Below are positions 44,765-52,431 of a stretch of 52,431 nt of DNA, piece by piece. Where the stretch lies: NCBI GenBank assembly GCA_943323545.2, contig CALPIE020000003.1:1-52431 (forward strand). Reading direction: 5' to 3'. Each line of letters begins with the position of its first letter. The stretch's first letter is position 1. Made by a program: the position numbers and the translations under genes. Origin of the DNA: Bifidobacterium breve (lineage in GTDB: Bacteria > Bacteroidota > Bacteroidia > Flavobacteriales > Flavobacteriaceae). Under the pieces are notes generated by a model, which had not been told where the DNA came from, made no database searches, and was given only the letters and a program-made list of their open reading frames with translations.

Positions 44765-46036
44765 ATGATAATAGAATTCAAAATGCCCAAAATGGGTGAA
44801 AGCATTTCCGAAGCTACCATCATTACCTGGTTGAAAAACGTGGGTGATTTTGTGGAAGCCGAAGAAACCATTGTCGAAGTCGCCACCGATAAAGTCGATA
44901 GCGATGTGCCCTCACCAGTTACGGGAGTAATCACTGAAATACGTTTTCAGAAAGATGACGTAGTTGGAGTTGGAACAGTTTTGGCGTTAATAAATTCTGA
45001 TGGGAAGCAAGAAGCAGGAAGCAAGAAGCAAGAAAATGTTGAAGTAAAAATCAATCAACCAAAACCTCAAAACCCAGAACCTAAAACCCAACATAAATCC
45101 AATTCCGATGCATTCATTTCGCCTTTAATAATTTCAATTGCTCAAAAAGAAAATTTATCTATAGAAGAATTGCAAACCATACCAGGTTCAGGTACCGAAG
45201 GCAGATTGCAAAAAAGTGATGTATTTAATTATCTAAAAAACAGAAAATATCCACTTCACTCTAAGCCGACAACCGACAACCGACCACCGTCAACTTTTCC
45301 AAAGCCTAAAATCAATTTCATAGAAGGAAAAGATAGAATTGTAGAAATGGATCGCATGCGCAAAATGATTGCCGATCATATGGTGTATTCCAAACAAACA
45401 TCGCCTCATGTAACTTCGTATATCGAAGTGGATGTGACGAATTTGGTGAATTGGCGCAATGAAAACAAAGACAATTTTCAAGAAAAACACAATCAAAAAC
45501 TAACATTTACGCCAGTTTTTGTCCAAGCTGTAGCCAAAGCCATAGTAGATTTTCCAATGATCAATGTTTCTGTTGAAGATGCAACTATTATTGTTCACAA
45601 TGATATTCATATCGGAATGGCAACAGCACTTCCCAACGGAAATTTAATTGTGCCTGTAGTTCGAAATGCCAATGAAAAAGATTTAATAGCATTAGCGTCA
45701 GCTGTGAATCATTTAGCAGTTGCTTCTCGAAATAACAATCTAAAACCCGAAGAAGTTCAAGGAAGTACGTTTACGATTTCGAACGTTGGAACCTTTGGAA
45801 GTTTAATGGGAACACCAATTATTAACCAACCCGAAGTGGCCATTTTAGCACTCGGAATCATAAAAAAACGTCCAGAAGTAATTACCACTTCCAAAGGCGA
45901 CGAAATAGCTATTAGAAGCATGATGTATCTTTCTCTATCCTTTGACCATCGTGTGGTTGACGGATTTTTAGGAGGTTCGTTCTTGCGAAAAATAGGCGAT
46001 TATTTAGAACAATTTGATACCAATACAACATTTTAA
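44765..46036 (+). CDS. 2-oxoacid dehydrogenase E2 (dihydrolipoamide acyltransferase)
   Basis: Lipoyl domain 'VATDKVDSDVPSPVTGVI', E3-binding domain 'FISPLIISIAQKENLSIEELQTIPGSGTEGRLQKSDVFNYL', catalytic 'LSFDHRVVDGFLGGSFLRKI'. Confidence 0.95.
   Translation: MIIEFKMPKMGESISEATIITWLKNVGDFVEAEETIVEVATDKVDSDVPSPVTGVITEIRFQKDDVVGVGTVLALINSDGKQEAGSKKQENVEVKINQPKPQNPEPKTQHKSNSDAFISPLIISIAQKENLSIEELQTIPGSGTEGRLQKSDVFNYLKNRKYPLHSKPTTDNRPPSTFPKPKINFIEGKDRIVEMDRMRKMIADHMVYSKQTSPHVTSYIEVDVTNLVNWRNENKDNFQEKHNQKLTFTPVFVQAVAKAIVDFPMINVSVEDATIIVHNDIHIGMATALPNGNLIVPVVRNANEKDLIALASAVNHLAVASRNNNLKPEEVQGSTFTISNVGTFGSLMGTPIINQPEVAILALGIIKKRPEVITTSKGDEIAIRSMMYLSLSFDHRVVDGFLGGSFLRKIGDYLEQFDTNTTF
45004..45031 (+). 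repeat. Heptamer array (GAAGCAA)x4 in E2 linker 1
   Basis: gaagcaa gaagcag gaagcaa gaagcaa. Confidence 0.9.
45059..45093 (+). repeat. Degenerate heptamer array in E2 linker 1
   Basis: ccaaaac ctcaaaa cccagaa cctaaaa cccaaca. Confidence 0.65.
45266..45293 (+). repeat. Heptamer array (CCGACAA)x4 in E2 linker 2
   Basis: ccgacaa ccgacaa ccgacca ccgtcaa. Confidence 0.9.
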
Positions 46037-46041
46037 AAAGT

Positions 46042-47109
46042 ATGGAAACAGTAATGACACCTGCAATAAAAATTACAAAAGTTGCACAATCCAAAGTAAG
46101 TGAAGTGGATTTGAATAACGTTTCAATGGGAACTCATTTTTCAGATCACATGTTTATTTGTGATTATGATAATGGCAAATGGAACAATCCAAGAATTGAA
46201 CCTTTAACCTTAATTCCAACTCATCCTGCAGCCATGGCTTTGCATTATGGACAAGCCATTTTTGAAGGGATGAAAGCCACTTTAGGAAAAGACGGAACAC
46301 CGTTATTATTCCGTCCTGATAAAAATGCAAAACGGCTAAATCACAGTGCCGACAGAATGGGAATGCCATTTTTTCCTGAAGATTTATTTGTAGAAGCAGT
46401 AAAAAAATTCACATCGTTAGAAAAGGAATGGATTCCAACGCAGGAAGGAAGTGCTTTGTACTTGCGTCCTTTCATGTATGCCGATGAAGCGTTTATAGGA
46501 ATGCGTGCCGCTACTAGTTTTAAATTTATCGTAATGGGATCGCCATCCGGACCTTTTTTTAGCAGAAAAATAAAGTTATTCGCTGAAAAAAAATACGTTC
46601 GTGCGGTAAATGGAGGAACAGGAGAAGCCAAAGCAGCAGGAAATTACGCCGCTGCGATTCGTCCAACCGAATACGCCAAAGCGCAAGGTTACGACCAGGT
46701 ATTATGGTTGGATGCACAAGAATTTGAATACGTTCAGGAAGTGGGAACCATGAATATTTTTTTCAAAATTGCTGGTAAATTTATCACTCCAGATTTGAGC
46801 GGTTCGATTTTAGCAGGCATTACCAGAATGAGTGTGATTGATATTTTGAGGGAAAATGGATTTGAAGTAACTGAAAGGCCAATTACTATTTCTGAAATTA
46901 TTGCTGCTTCTAAAAATGGTACCTTAGAAGAAGCATTCGGAACTGGTACAGCAGTTGGAATTGCTATGGTAGAAGAAATTGGCAATGTTGATTTCTCAAT
47001 TAAATTACCTGTTTCAAACCCTGTTTCGAATATGGTGAATGATACGTTGAATGCTATAAAAGTTCAAGATATTGAAGATAAATTTGGTTGGATTGTAGCC
47101 GCAAAATAA
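46042..47109 (+). CDS. ilvE: Branched-chain amino acid aminotransferase
   Basis: PLP class IV; 'ALHYGQAIFEGMKATLGKDGTPLLFRPDKNAKRLNHSADRMGMP', 'EFEYVQEVGTMNIFFKI', 'AFGTGTAVGIAMVEEIG'. Confidence 0.95.
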   Translation: METVMTPAIKITKVAQSKVSEVDLNNVSMGTHFSDHMFICDYDNGKWNNPRIEPLTLIPTHPAAMALHYGQAIFEGMKATLGKDGTPLLFRPDKNAKRLNHSADRMGMPFFPEDLFVEAVKKFTSLEKEWIPTQEGSALYLRPFMYADEAFIGMRAATSFKFIVMGSPSGPFFSRKIKLFAEKKYVRAVNGGTGEAKAAGNYAAAIRPTEYAKAQGYDQVLWLDAQEFEYVQEVGTMNIFFKIAGKFITPDLSGSILAGITRMSVIDILRENGFEVTERPITISEIIAASKNGTLEEAFGTGTAVGIAMVEEIGNVDFSIKLPVSNPVSNMVNDTLNAIKVQDIEDKFGWIVAAK

Positions 47110-47112
47110 TAT

Positions 47113-47153
47113 TTAACCGCAAGGTTCGCAAAGAGTGCGCAACGAGCGCAAAG
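47113..47153. repeat. CGCAAAG-type repeat upstream of E1 gene
   Basis: ttaaccgcaagg ttcgcaaaga gtgcgcaacga gcgcaaag. Confidence 0.65.
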
Positions 47154-47183
47154 TTTTTTACTTTTCAGATAAGCATTTAATAA

Positions 47184-49262
47184 ATGAATTTAGACAAGTC
47201 GATTCTTAAGAAAGCGTTTTCAACAATGGCAACGGCAAAAGCCATGACCGAATTGTATGAAGATAATTTTAAGATAGTTTCCAAATACGTTCACGCCACT
47301 TCACGTGGTCACGAAGCCATTCAAATTGCATTAGCAATGCAACTCTTACCTCAAGATTATGCATTTCCTTATTATCGTGATGATTCGATGTTATTGGGAA
47401 TTGGTATGCAACCTTATGATTTGATGTTGCAATTGATGGCAAAAAGAGATGATCCTTTTTCGGGAGGGAGAACGTATTATTGTCATCCCAGTTTGAAAGA
47501 CGCTGATAAGCCTAAAATCCCTCATCAATCATCGGCTACTGGAATGCAAGCTATACCGGCAACTGGTGCGGCTATGGGATTTTGGTATAAAGAAAACTGC
47601 CCCCCGACCCCCGAAAGGGGAGGTTTTGCTGATGAAATCCCCCCTTTGGGGGCTAGGGGGCTAGTAGTTTGTTCATTGGGTGATGCCTCAGTAACCGAAG
47701 GTGAAGTTGCAGAAGCTTTTCAAATGGCAGCTTTAAAGCAATTACCTATTTTATATTTAGTTCAAGATAACGGTTGGGATATATCCGCCAATGCTGCAGA
47801 AACTCGTGCACAAAACGCCTTTGATTATGTAAAAGGATTTTATGGTATTGAGGCTATTTCAATAGATGGAGCTAATTTTACAGAAAGCTATTTAGCAATT
47901 CAAGAGGTTATAAAAACCATTCGTGAAGAACGACGGCCGTTTTTAATTCATGCGAAAGTACCGTTGTTAAATCATCACACATCAGGTGTTCGAATGGAAT
48001 GGTATCGTGATGATTTGGAAGAAGCACAATCAAGAGATCCATATCCGGTATTGATAAATCAATTGTTAGCAGTAGGATTTACAAAAAATGAAATCCAAAC
48101 AATAGAAAATTCTGCTATAGTCAAAGTCCAAGCAGATTTTGATAAAGCGCAACTAGCCGAAGATCCAACGCCAGAAGATTTATTCACACACGATTTTGCA
48201 CCAACACCAATTACAGAAGAAGAAGGAGAGCGAAATCCACTTCGTGAAGACAAAGTTGTAATGGTCGATTGCGCTTTATTTGCCGTCGAAGAATTGATGA
48301 AAAAACACCCAGAATGTTTGCTTTACGGACAAGACGTTGGCGGACGATTGGGAGGCGTTTTTAGGGAAGCGGCTACGCTGGCGCAAAAGTTTGGAGACGA
48401 ACGCGTATTCAATACGCCAATTCAAGAAGCATTTATTGTAGGTTCCACTGTCGGAATGTCGGCTGTGGGATTAAAGCCAATTGTTGAGGTGCAATTCGCC
48501 GATTATATTTGGCCTGGATTGAATCAGTTGTTTACAGAAGTCAGTCGTTCGTGTTATTTAACCAACGGGAAATGGCCAGTAAGTATGATTTTGCGTGTCC
48601 CAATTGGCGCTTATGGAAGTGGCGGACCATATCATTCGTCTTCAGTAGAAAGCGTTTTAACCAACATTCGCGGAATCAAAATCGCCTATCCAAGTAATGG
48701 CGCAGATTTAAAAGGCTTGATGAAAGCAGCTTATTACGATCCAAATCCAGTGGTGATTTTAGAACACAAAGGTTTGTATTGGAGTAAAGTAAAAGGCACT
48801 GAGGAAGCCCGTGTTTTTGAACCAAGCGAAGAGTATATCTTACCTTTTGGAAAAGCAAATTCCGTTCAAGAAATTTGGGAGCAGGAATCCGACGAAACCA
48901 TTTCGGTAATTACCTACGGAATGGGAGTGCATTGGGCATTGAATGCTTCTGCGAACATGAAAAACCAAGTTGAAATTATAGATTTAAGAACTTTATATCC
49001 GCTAGATGAAGAAGCAATTCTCAAATCGGTTAAAAAAACTAAAAAATGTCTTATTGTAACTGAAGAACCAACTAATAATTCTTTTGCCAGAAGTTTAGCG
49101 GGGATGATTCAGGAAAAATGTTTCAAACACCTCGATGCACCAGTTATGGTCATTGGTTCTGAAAATATGCCTGCAATCCCTTTGAATAGTACATTGGAAT
49201 TTACCATGATTCCGAATAGTGATAAAGTAAAGTTGAAAATGGAGGAGTTGTTGAACTATTAG
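47184..49262 (+). CDS. 2-oxoacid dehydrogenase E1, fused alpha+beta subunits
   Basis: Alpha part 'HATSRGHEAIQIALAMQL...SLGDASVTEGEVAEAFQMAALKQLPILYLVQDNGWDIS'; beta part 'LYGQDVGGRLGGVFREAATLAQKFGDERVFNTPIQEAFIVGSTVGMSAVGLKPIVEVQFADYIWPGLNQLFTEVS'. Confidence 0.95.
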   Translation: MNLDKSILKKAFSTMATAKAMTELYEDNFKIVSKYVHATSRGHEAIQIALAMQLLPQDYAFPYYRDDSMLLGIGMQPYDLMLQLMAKRDDPFSGGRTYYCHPSLKDADKPKIPHQSSATGMQAIPATGAAMGFWYKENCPPTPERGGFADEIPPLGARGLVVCSLGDASVTEGEVAEAFQMAALKQLPILYLVQDNGWDISANAAETRAQNAFDYVKGFYGIEAISIDGANFTESYLAIQEVIKTIREERRPFLIHAKVPLLNHHTSGVRMEWYRDDLEEAQSRDPYPVLINQLLAVGFTKNEIQTIENSAIVKVQADFDKAQLAEDPTPEDLFTHDFAPTPITEEEGERNPLREDKVVMVDCALFAVEELMKKHPECLLYGQDVGGRLGGVFREAATLAQKFGDERVFNTPIQEAFIVGSTVGMSAVGLKPIVEVQFADYIWPGLNQLFTEVSRSCYLTNGKWPVSMILRVPIGAYGSGGPYHSSSVESVLTNIRGIKIAYPSNGADLKGLMKAAYYDPNPVVILEHKGLYWSKVKGTEEARVFEPSEEYILPFGKANSVQEIWEQESDETISVITYGMGVHWALNASANMKNQVEIIDLRTLYPLDEEAILKSVKKTKKCLIVTEEPTNNSFARSLAGMIQEKCFKHLDAPVMVIGSENMPAIPLNSTLEFTMIPNSDKVKLKMEELLNY
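47595..47664. repeat. CCCCC-rich palindromic repeat inserted in frame in E1
   Basis: aactgccccccgacccccgaaaggggaggttttgctgatgaaatccccctttgggggctagggggcta; C/G runs unlike the surrounding AT-rich gene. Confidence 0.85.
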
Positions 49263-49303
49263 TTTTCAGTCTCAGTCGCAGTTTTCAGTCACCTATAATT
49301 AAT

Positions 49304-49337
49304 AAAAAAACCGTAACAACTCTGCTACGGTTTTTTT
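49304..49337. terminator. Bidirectional terminator after E1 gene
   Basis: AAAAAAACCGTA...TACGGTTTTTTT. Confidence 0.8.
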
Positions 49338-49365
49338 ATTTCTCTAAACTGCAATGGAACACAGT

Positions 49366-49902
49366 TTACTTTTTCTGTGGTGGGTATTGCTCTAAAATCT
49401 TAGTCACAAATTCTTTAATATTTTCGTCTTTTTTTTCTACACTTTTGGTTAACTCTCCTTCTCCAATTCCTTGCCATATCAATTCTTTTTTCTTAGCATC
49501 AATTAGGTCGATGGTTAAAGTTCCTACTACATATTTATTTACATTGATGTTGTTGCCTCCCCACATCCAAGGGTTCCATCCCCAACCCCAGCCAAAGCCC
49601 CAACCCATATTGAATTGGTTAACCTCAACTTGTTCTTTTTCTTTTGTAAAAAAACCAATTAGTAAATCTGGAGTTTCGCTTTTTGTAAAGCCTTTAGTTG
49701 TCATCACTTCATCAATAGATCGCAAAATTCTTTTTTTATCTATGTCAGAAATAGCTACTTTATCAATAGTGTTTTTTTGGTACGCGTACGTTTTGTAATT
49801 ATCAAAAGTTGCGTTTTTTTCATAATCAGAATATACTCTTACCGGACTGCAGGATGCGAGCAGAAAGAGAAGAAGGTACGGTAGAATTTTAATTGTTTTC
49901 AT
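49366..49902 (-). CDS. DUF4136-like lipoprotein with Trp/Gly-rich insert
   Basis: Lipobox 'LLFLLASCSP'; 'DYEKNATFDNYKTYAY'; 'NMGWGFGWGWGWNPWMWGGNNI'. Confidence 0.8.
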   Translation of the reverse strand: MKTIKILPYLLLFLLASCSPVRVYSDYEKNATFDNYKTYAYQKNTIDKVAISDIDKKRILRSIDEVMTTKGFTKSETPDLLIGFFTKEKEQVEVNQFNMGWGFGWGWGWNPWMWGGNNINVNKYVVGTLTIDLIDAKKKELIWQGIGEGELTKSVEKKDENIKEFVTKILEQYPPQKK

Positions 49903-49919
49903 ATTTTTTTGTTTAAAAA

Positions 49920-49980
49920 GTTTCAGGTTTCAGGTTTCAAGTTGTTTCGGTACAAACCTGAAACTTTAAACTTGAAACAA
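49920..49980. repeat. Heptamer-built inverted repeat overlapping the hutU 3' end
   Basis: gtttcag gtttcag gtttcaa gttgttt / aaacctg aaacttt aaacttg aaacaaa; hutU stop at 49966-49968 lies inside. Confidence 0.85.
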
Positions 49981-51948
49981 ATTATCATCAACCAAATTAG
50001 GGATGGTAATTTTCAACAAAGGTTGCGTTTCCATCGCTCTTTTTATTGCAAAAATCGCTCCTTCGTTTCGCGCCCAGCTTCGTCTTGAAATTCCGTTGTT
50101 GACATCCCAAAAAAGCATCGATTCTAATCGTCTTGACGCGTCGGCACTTCCATCAAGAACCATACCGAAACCGCCATTAATTACTTCGCCCCAACCTACA
50201 CCACCACCATTGTGAATCGACACCCAAGTAGCGCCACGAAAGCTATCGCCAATAACATTTTGTATTGCCATATCGGCAGTAAAACGGGAACCATCATAAA
50301 TGTTGGAGGTTTCTCGATAAGGCGAATCGGTACCCGAAACATCATGGTGATCGCGTCCTAAAATAACATAGCCAATTTCTCCTTTTGCAATAGCTTGGTT
50401 GAAAGCTTCAGCGATTTTAATTCGGCCTTCAGCATCAGCATATAATATTCGCGCTTGAGAACCAACCACCAATTTATTTTCTTGAGCACCTTTTATCCAT
50501 TGGATGTTGTCGGCCATTTGCTGTTGGATTTCTTCTGGAGAATTTTTCATCATTTCTTCGAGTACATCACAGGCAATTTTGTCGGTTTTCGCTAAATCTT
50601 CTGGTTTTCCTGATGCGCAAACCCAGCGAAATGGGCCAAATCCATAATCAAAACACATCGGTCCCATAATATCTTGTACATAACTATTATATTTAAAATC
50701 GATGTGGTTTTCAGCAAAAACATCAGCTCCTGCTCGGGAAGCTTCTAGTAAAAAGGCATTTCCGTAATCGAAAAAATAGGTTCCTTTGGCGGTGTGTTTG
50801 TTTATGGCGGAGGCATGACGGCGCAATGTTTTTTGAACTTCTTCTTTGAATTTTGAGGGATTATTTGCCATCATTTCATTCGATTCTTCAAAGGTAAATC
50901 CGATAGGGTAATAACCACCTGCCCAAGGATTGTGCAAGGAAGTTTGATCGGAACCCAAATCGATATGTACATTTTCTTGGTCAAATTTCTCCCAAACTTC
51001 AACGATGTTACCGAGATAAGCAATCGAAACTACTTCTTGGTTTTCCAATGCTTTTTTAACTCTCGGAACAAGTTCTTCGATGTTGTCGATGATTTCATTT
51101 ATCCACCCTTGCGAGTGGCGAATATGTGTTATTTTCGGATTGACTTCGGCGCAAACCGTAACACAACCGGCGATGTTTCCAGCTTTGGGTTGTGCGCCAC
51201 TCATTCCGCCTAAACCAGAAGTGACAAACAATCCGCCTTTTGGAGCTTTTTTTATTTTTCGAAATCCGTTTAAAACGGTGATGGTAGTGCCGTGAACAAT
51301 GCCTTGCGGACCGATGTACATATAACTTCCGGCAGTCATTTGCCCGTATTGGGAAACGCCCAGTGCATTCATTTTTTCCCAATCGTCGGGTTTGGAATAA
51401 TTGGGAATTACCATTCCGTTTGTCACAACAACTCTTGGTGCGTCTTTGTGTGAAGGGAACAATCCCATAGGATGACCTGAATACATAGCAAGGGTTTGTT
51501 CATCTGTCATTTCTGACAAGTATTGCATGGTCAATAAATACTGTGCCCAGTTTTGAAAAACCGCACCGTTGCCACCATACGTAATTAATTCGTGTGGGTG
51601 TTGTGCCACGGCATAATCCAAATTGTTTTGAATCATGAGCATAATGGCTTTTGCCTGTTCGCATTTTCCGGGATATTCGGAAATGGGACGCGCGTACATT
51701 TTATAATCGGGGCGCAAACGGTACATATAAATACGTCCGAACTTTTCGAGTTCTGCTTTGAATTCGGGAAGTAATTCGGCATGATGTTTAGCATCGAAAT
51801 AACGTAATGCATTTCGTAACGCTAGTTTTTTTTCTTCCTCTGAAAGGATTTCTTTGCGTTTGGGTGCGTGGTTTATTTGAACTTCATACGGTTTTGGTTG
51901 TGGTAATACCGGGGGAATTCCTTGTTGTATTTGATCTTGAAATGTCAT
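49966..51948 (-). CDS. hutU: Urocanate hydratase
   Basis: 'LITYGGNGAVFQNWAQYLLTMQYLSEMTDEQTLAMYSGHPMGLFPSHKDAPRVVVTNGMVIPNYS', 'WVSIHNGGGVGWGEVINGGFGMVLDG'. Confidence 0.96.
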   Translation of the reverse strand: MTFQDQIQQGIPPVLPQPKPYEVQINHAPKRKEILSEEEKKLALRNALRYFDAKHHAELLPEFKAELEKFGRIYMYRLRPDYKMYARPISEYPGKCEQAKAIMLMIQNNLDYAVAQHPHELITYGGNGAVFQNWAQYLLTMQYLSEMTDEQTLAMYSGHPMGLFPSHKDAPRVVVTNGMVIPNYSKPDDWEKMNALGVSQYGQMTAGSYMYIGPQGIVHGTTITVLNGFRKIKKAPKGGLFVTSGLGGMSGAQPKAGNIAGCVTVCAEVNPKITHIRHSQGWINEIIDNIEELVPRVKKALENQEVVSIAYLGNIVEVWEKFDQENVHIDLGSDQTSLHNPWAGGYYPIGFTFEESNEMMANNPSKFKEEVQKTLRRHASAINKHTAKGTYFFDYGNAFLLEASRAGADVFAENHIDFKYNSYVQDIMGPMCFDYGFGPFRWVCASGKPEDLAKTDKIACDVLEEMMKNSPEEIQQQMADNIQWIKGAQENKLVVGSQARILYADAEGRIKIAEAFNQAIAKGEIGYVILGRDHHDVSGTDSPYRETSNIYDGSRFTADMAIQNVIGDSFRGATWVSIHNGGGVGWGEVINGGFGMVLDGSADASRRLESMLFWDVNNGISRRSWARNEGAIFAIKRAMETQPLLKITIPNLVDDNLFQV

Positions 51949-52013
51949 TTTTAGTTGCTGAGTTTTGTCGTGGCTAAGTTACTGAGATTTTTTTATTTTA
52001 TTGTAGATTGCGT

Positions 52014-52110
52014 TAGGGATAGCAGTGGAAATCCTTTTTTTGAAGGATTTCTCGAAGCGGAGCGAAGAGAAATCAAACCTTCAATAAAAGATTGCAACGA
52101 ATAGCCCGCT
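52014..52110. repeat. Composite dispersed element, copy C (reverse orientation)
   Basis: tagggatagcagtggaaatcctt - hairpin core - aaaagattgcaacgaatagcccgct; reverse complement ends match copies A and B. Confidence 0.75.
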
Positions 52111-52130
52111 CGAACGCCCTTATTTATAAA

Positions 52131-52310
52131 TTACTTTTTTTTAATATCTCCTGTTTTTTTATCAAATCCATAGGGGCAATGGCGGCAGCCACTTTTACAG
52201 CAATGCCCTCGTTTTAAATGATATTTCTCCGTAAAACAGCGGTAGCCTTCAGGGGTGAGGTAATAATCTTCGCCTTCGATTAAATTATTTGGACTTAATT
52301 CTTCGTTCAT
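52131..52310 (-). CDS. Small Cys-rich protein (DUF5522-like), 59 aa
   Basis: Manual translation: MNEELSPNNLIEGEDYYLTPEGYRCFTEKYHLKRGHCCKSGCRHCPYGFDKKTGDIKKK*. Not in the supplied ORF track. Confidence 0.8.
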   Translation of the reverse strand: MNEELSPNNLIEGEDYYLTPEGYRCFTEKYHLKRGHCCKSGCRHCPYGFDKKTGDIKKK

Positions 52311-52338
52311 AGCTACAAATTTAGCAACTTTGTGGGAT

Positions 52339-52431
52339 ATGATATTGATCGTTTTTAAATATTTAACACCGAGAGGTTTTAGCGGATTTACTTTTTATCC
52401 GTTTGTAATTTTGACGGATGCTGCAAATAAA
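52339..52431 (+). CDS. Partial CDS running off the window end, hypothetical
   Basis: Manual translation MILIVFKYLTPRGFSGFTFYPFVILTDAANK..., no stop before window end. Confidence 0.5.
   Translation, partial: MILIVFKYLTPRGFSGFTFYPFVILTDAANK

Overview
This 52.4 kb window looks like chromosomal DNA from a Flavobacterium-type bacterium (Bacteroidota). The evidence is AT-rich sequence, TANNTTTG-like -7 boxes, a T9SS sorting domain, Bacteroidota-type TonB/ExbBD, and GSCFA and GxxExxY proteins. I saw no rRNA, tRNA, CRISPR array, prophage or classical defence island. Coding content includes a RAYT transposase, aroA, queA, kynurenine-pathway genes (kynU, kmo), a penicillin-acylase-family protein, and an exbB-exbD-exbD-tonB-pstS-like-TPR operon. 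It also includes a TonB-dependent outer membrane protein, LemA/TPM genes, alaS, an ABC exporter, a TetR regulator followed by a phenylacetate catabolic cluster (paaEABCDGHIJZFY), a 2-oxoacid dehydrogenase E2 / ilvE / fused E1 module, and hutU. The most unusual signal is non-coding: a dense set of dispersed short repeat modules. These are (i) RAYT-linked palindromes; (ii) a composite element with conserved ends and exchangeable hairpin cores, in three copies; (iii) many imperfect 7-bp (also 8- and 10-bp) tandem repeats of different sequence, often just upstream of start codons, several of them folded back into long inverted repeats; and (iv) repeat segments translated in frame inside AroA, the E2 linkers, the fused E1 and a GSCFA protein. 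Almost every non-overlapping spacer of the paa operon carries a different repeat. Other points are a PaaZ with an extra C-terminal DinB/DUF1569-like domain, a perfect inverted repeat at the paaE promoter, a GxxExxY gene bracketed by inverted repeats, and a hypothesis that the E1/E2/aminotransferase module supplies phenylacetyl-CoA without PaaK. All family calls come from reading sequences without database searches.
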